DNA from: Bradyrhizobium sp. BRP22
GTDB taxonomy: Bacteria; Pseudomonadota; Alphaproteobacteria; Rhizobiales; Xanthobacteraceae
Direction of reading: 5' to 3'
NCBI RefSeq assembly: GCF_020194175.1
Contig: NZ_JADYVX010000015.1
Location: 1 to 64,000, forward strand
DNA length: 64,000 nucleotides
Part shown: piece by piece, positions 62,073-64,000 of the stretch
How the letters are laid out: each line of letters starts with the position of its first letter
Numbering within the stretch: the stretch's first letter is position 1
Translations under genes and position numbers: made by a program
The notes under the pieces: generated by a model
Seen by the model: only the letters and a program-made list of their open reading frames with translations
Database searches by the model: none
What the model was told of the DNA's origin: nothing

Positions 62073-63443
62073 ATGCGCCTGGTGCTCCAGCTCGTCGCCC
62101 GTCTGCTCGTCATCGTCATCTTGTGTCTGGGAGGCGCGACCGTTTGGGCGACGATCGACGCTTATCAGAGCGTCGACCGCGCCACGGCTGCATCCGCCGA
62201 GCGCGTCTCGCAGGCGCTGGAGGCGCTGTACTGGCGCGAATTGCTGCTGCGCGGCAACAGGACACGCGAGCACCTTTTGCCCTTGCCGGAATGGCGCACC
62301 ACCCAGACCATGAGCCTGATTTCGCCCGGCGTCTGCGTCCAGTTTGAGCCGAAGGGCGAGTTCGAGAATCCGCTCTGCGGCCAGAGCAAGGGGATCGGCG
62401 CATCGCCACCACACTGGTTTGCCGCCGCCGTGGAGACATTCCTTGGCGGCCACGCCGCGGTGGCCCGACCGATCAGTGCGCGCTCGGTCACTGCGGGCAC
62501 GGTCTCGGCTATCGCCGATCCCGACGCCGCGATCTCGCTCGCCTGGCAGCACATCCTCGATAACGTCCACGTCGCGCTGCTGATGGCGGTGGCCATCGCC
62601 TTGCTCGCCTCGCTCGCGATCGCGCATGCGCTGGCTCCCGCGCAATCGATCGTTGCCGCACTGCAGCGCATGGCGCATGGCCAATACCGGACATCGCTTC
62701 CGCGCTTCCGATCGATGGAACTTGCCATGATCGGGCAAGCGGTCAGCGAGCTCGGCGATCGCCTCGCGCAGGCCAGGGAAGAACGGGCCCTCCTGACCCG
62801 CCGGCTGCTTGAAATCCGCAGCGACGAACGGCGCGTCCTCGCGCGCGAACTGCACGATGAGTTCGGGCAGAACCTGTCGGCGATTCTCGCTTTCGCCAAC
62901 ACCATCGAAGCGGCCAGCGCGAAGCAGCAGGACCGAGGCGATGTCGCGCAGGATGCGCGGATGATCTCGCAGGCCACGCTGCACATCATGGCCTGCCTGC
63001 GCGGCACCCTGAACCGGTTGCGCCACCCGCCCGCCGAGGAACTCGGGCTGGAGGCGAGCCTCATCAATCTGGTTGATAGCTGGCGATCGCAGAATGCGAC
63101 GCAGCCGATGATCCAGCTCGACCTCAAGGGCGATTTCGCCGACGTGCGAGGCACCGTCGCCGCAACCGCCTACCGTGTGGCCCAGGAATGCCTGACCAAC
63201 TCGTTGCGCCACGGTGCGGCGCGCGAGATCGTGCTCCGGATCGAGCGGCGGACGGGCGTGGAGAATGCGCTGCTGGTCCGCGTCGAGGATGACGGCGGCG
63301 GCGATGCCGCCAAGGTGGCGCAGTCTGCGGGCTTCGGCCTGATCGGAGTACGCGAGCGCGTAACCGCTCTTGGCGGCTCGCTGTCGATCGCGCGCGCAAG
63401 GCGCGGTCTGAGCGTCGCCGCCATGATCCCGCTTGCCGCCTGA
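62073..63443 (+). CDS. NarL-type sensor histidine kinase
   Basis: A 456-residue kinase with two membrane helices (about 5-27 and 165-190), a periplasmic sensor between, a HAMP-like linker, HisKA_3 with His261 (LARELHDEFGQNLSAIL) and a HATPase domain (YRVAQECLTNSLRHGAA, VEDDGGG, GLIGVRERV). CGGAGTGATCGC precedes the ATG at 62073; the frame upstream is repeat DNA. Its stop overlaps the regulator start by one base (TGATG). Confidence 0.9.
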   Translation: MRLVLQLVARLLVIVILCLGGATVWATIDAYQSVDRATAASAERVSQALEALYWRELLLRGNRTREHLLPLPEWRTTQTMSLISPGVCVQFEPKGEFENPLCGQSKGIGASPPHWFAAAVETFLGGHAAVARPISARSVTAGTVSAIADPDAAISLAWQHILDNVHVALLMAVAIALLASLAIAHALAPAQSIVAALQRMAHGQYRTSLPRFRSMELAMIGQAVSELGDRLAQAREERALLTRRLLEIRSDERRVLARELHDEFGQNLSAILAFANTIEAASAKQQDRGDVAQDARMISQATLHIMACLRGTLNRLRHPPAEELGLEASLINLVDSWRSQNATQPMIQLDLKGDFADVRGTVAATAYRVAQECLTNSLRHGAAREIVLRIERRTGVENALLVRVEDDGGGDAAKVAQSAGFGLIGVRERVTALGGSLSIARARRGLSVAAMIPLAA

Positions 63444-64000
63444 TGCCGGCGTCGCAGACCAGCGGCATTTCGATCCTGCTTGTCGACGACCATCCCGTGG
63501 TCCGGCAAGGCTACCGGCGCGTCCTGGAGCATCAAGGCGACTTCCGCGTCGTCGCCGAAGCCGACAATGCCGCCGACGCCTATCGCGCATTCAAGGCATA
63601 CGCTCCTGACGTTGTCGTACTGGATATATCGATGCCGGGAGCGAGCGGCCTCGAGGCGATCCGCAACATCCGGCAGCGCGACCCGACCGCGCACATTCTC
63701 GTCTTCAGCATGCATAGCGAGGCGGCGCTGGTGAAGGCGGCCTTCGGCGCCGGGGCGAGCGGCTATGTCACCAAGAGCAATGAACCAACCGTGCTGATCG
63801 GGGCGATCCGTTCCGTTGCGCGCGGCGAACATGCGATGAGCGACGACATCGCCCATGTCCTGGCGATGGAAAGCCTGACGCCTTCAGGGTCCGTCCTTGA
63901 CCAATTGGGAGAACGGGAGATCGAGATCCTGCGGCAACTGGCTGCCGGCTCGACCACGGAGGAGATTGCCGCAAACCTCAATCTCAGCACGAAGACAGTT
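63443..64000 (+). CDS. NarL/FixJ-family response regulator (cut by window end)
   Basis: The first 186 residues are visible. A receiver domain has DD in LLVDDHPVV, phospho-acceptor Asp61 (VVLDISMPGASG) and Lys in YVTKSNEP. The LuxR-type helix-turn-helix starts at about residue 155 (LGEREIEILRQLAAGSTTEEIAANLNLSTKTV) and runs off the window. It is the partner of the kinase upstream. Confidence 0.92.
   Translation, partial: MPASQTSGISILLVDDHPVVRQGYRRVLEHQGDFRVVAEADNAADAYRAFKAYAPDVVVLDISMPGASGLEAIRNIRQRDPTAHILVFSMHSEAALVKAAFGAGASGYVTKSNEPTVLIGAIRSVARGEHAMSDDIAHVLAMESLTPSGSVLDQLGEREIEILRQLAAGSTTEEIAANLNLSTKTV

Overview
The window is high-GC alphaproteobacterial chromosome, most likely Bradyrhizobium or a close relative (Nitrobacteraceae). 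The grounds are: groESL with a CIRCE operator; a form-II-like cox (CO dehydrogenase) accessory cluster; a pcaBDC run; a liv amino-acid ABC operon; a xoxFGJ-type methanol dehydrogenase set; and several families of palindromic intergenic repeats in almost every non-coding gap. I see no tRNA, rRNA, CRISPR array or intact insertion sequence. All species-level statements are inference from gene content, since no search was run.

Layout. 0-4.4 kb: an Anbu proteasome-like protease, an SDR, a CNT nucleoside transporter, a cupin with a histone-H1-like tail, and a Usg-family gene. 4.5-6.8 kb: CIRCE-controlled groES-groEL. 6.9-9.4 kb: a PPi-type phosphofructokinase followed by an archaeal-type fructose-1,6-bisphosphate aldolase/phosphatase. 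9.5-13.8 kb: a secreted beta-propeller converging on a xoxF-xoxG-xoxJ operon. 14-19.6 kb: gene debris (slipin and GIY-YIG fragments, a 5'-truncated rtcB, a glycosyltransferase tail relic) among a DUF2778 protein, an unknown polytopic protein and a DUF899 protein. 19.8-25 kb: a lipid-linked sugar transferase pair (GT39 and GT2-GtrA), small envelope proteins, and a DUF72-DUF488 pair. 25-31 kb: a PhzF-like isomerase, a class III cyclase, and a TetR-regulated HlyD/ABC-2 export operon.

31-40 kb: an alcohol dehydrogenase, a DUF4189 protein, then a leftward cox-like operon (coxG-S-M-D-E, a two-gene XdhC, and a MoCF-MocA fusion) that lacks the catalytic large subunit coxL. 40-43 kb: pcaB-pcaD-pcaC for protocatechuate degradation. 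44-49.3 kb: livHMGF plus the binding protein. 49.3-54.8 kb: a repeat cluster, a lone receiver, a MASE4-type hybrid histidine kinase, a P1 peptidase and a KTSC protein. 54.8-59.4 kb: an EF-hand protein, rpe, a Ser/Thr kinase-UspA fusion coupled to a metallophosphoesterase, and a TetR regulator. 59.7-61.8 kb: an overlapping three-gene module with a MotA/TolQ/ExbB-like channel protein and two membrane-anchored partners. 62-64 kb: a NarL-type two-component pair cut by the window end.

Most promising for novelty: the MotA/TolQ-like three-gene module (59720-61810), the phosphoesterase/kinase-UspA operon (56529-58671), the PPi-PFK plus FBP aldolase/phosphatase pair, the cox cluster without coxL, a XoxF-like enzyme that lacks the vicinal disulfide, and a 107-bp MITE-like element whose terminal repeat supplies a gene's stop codon.
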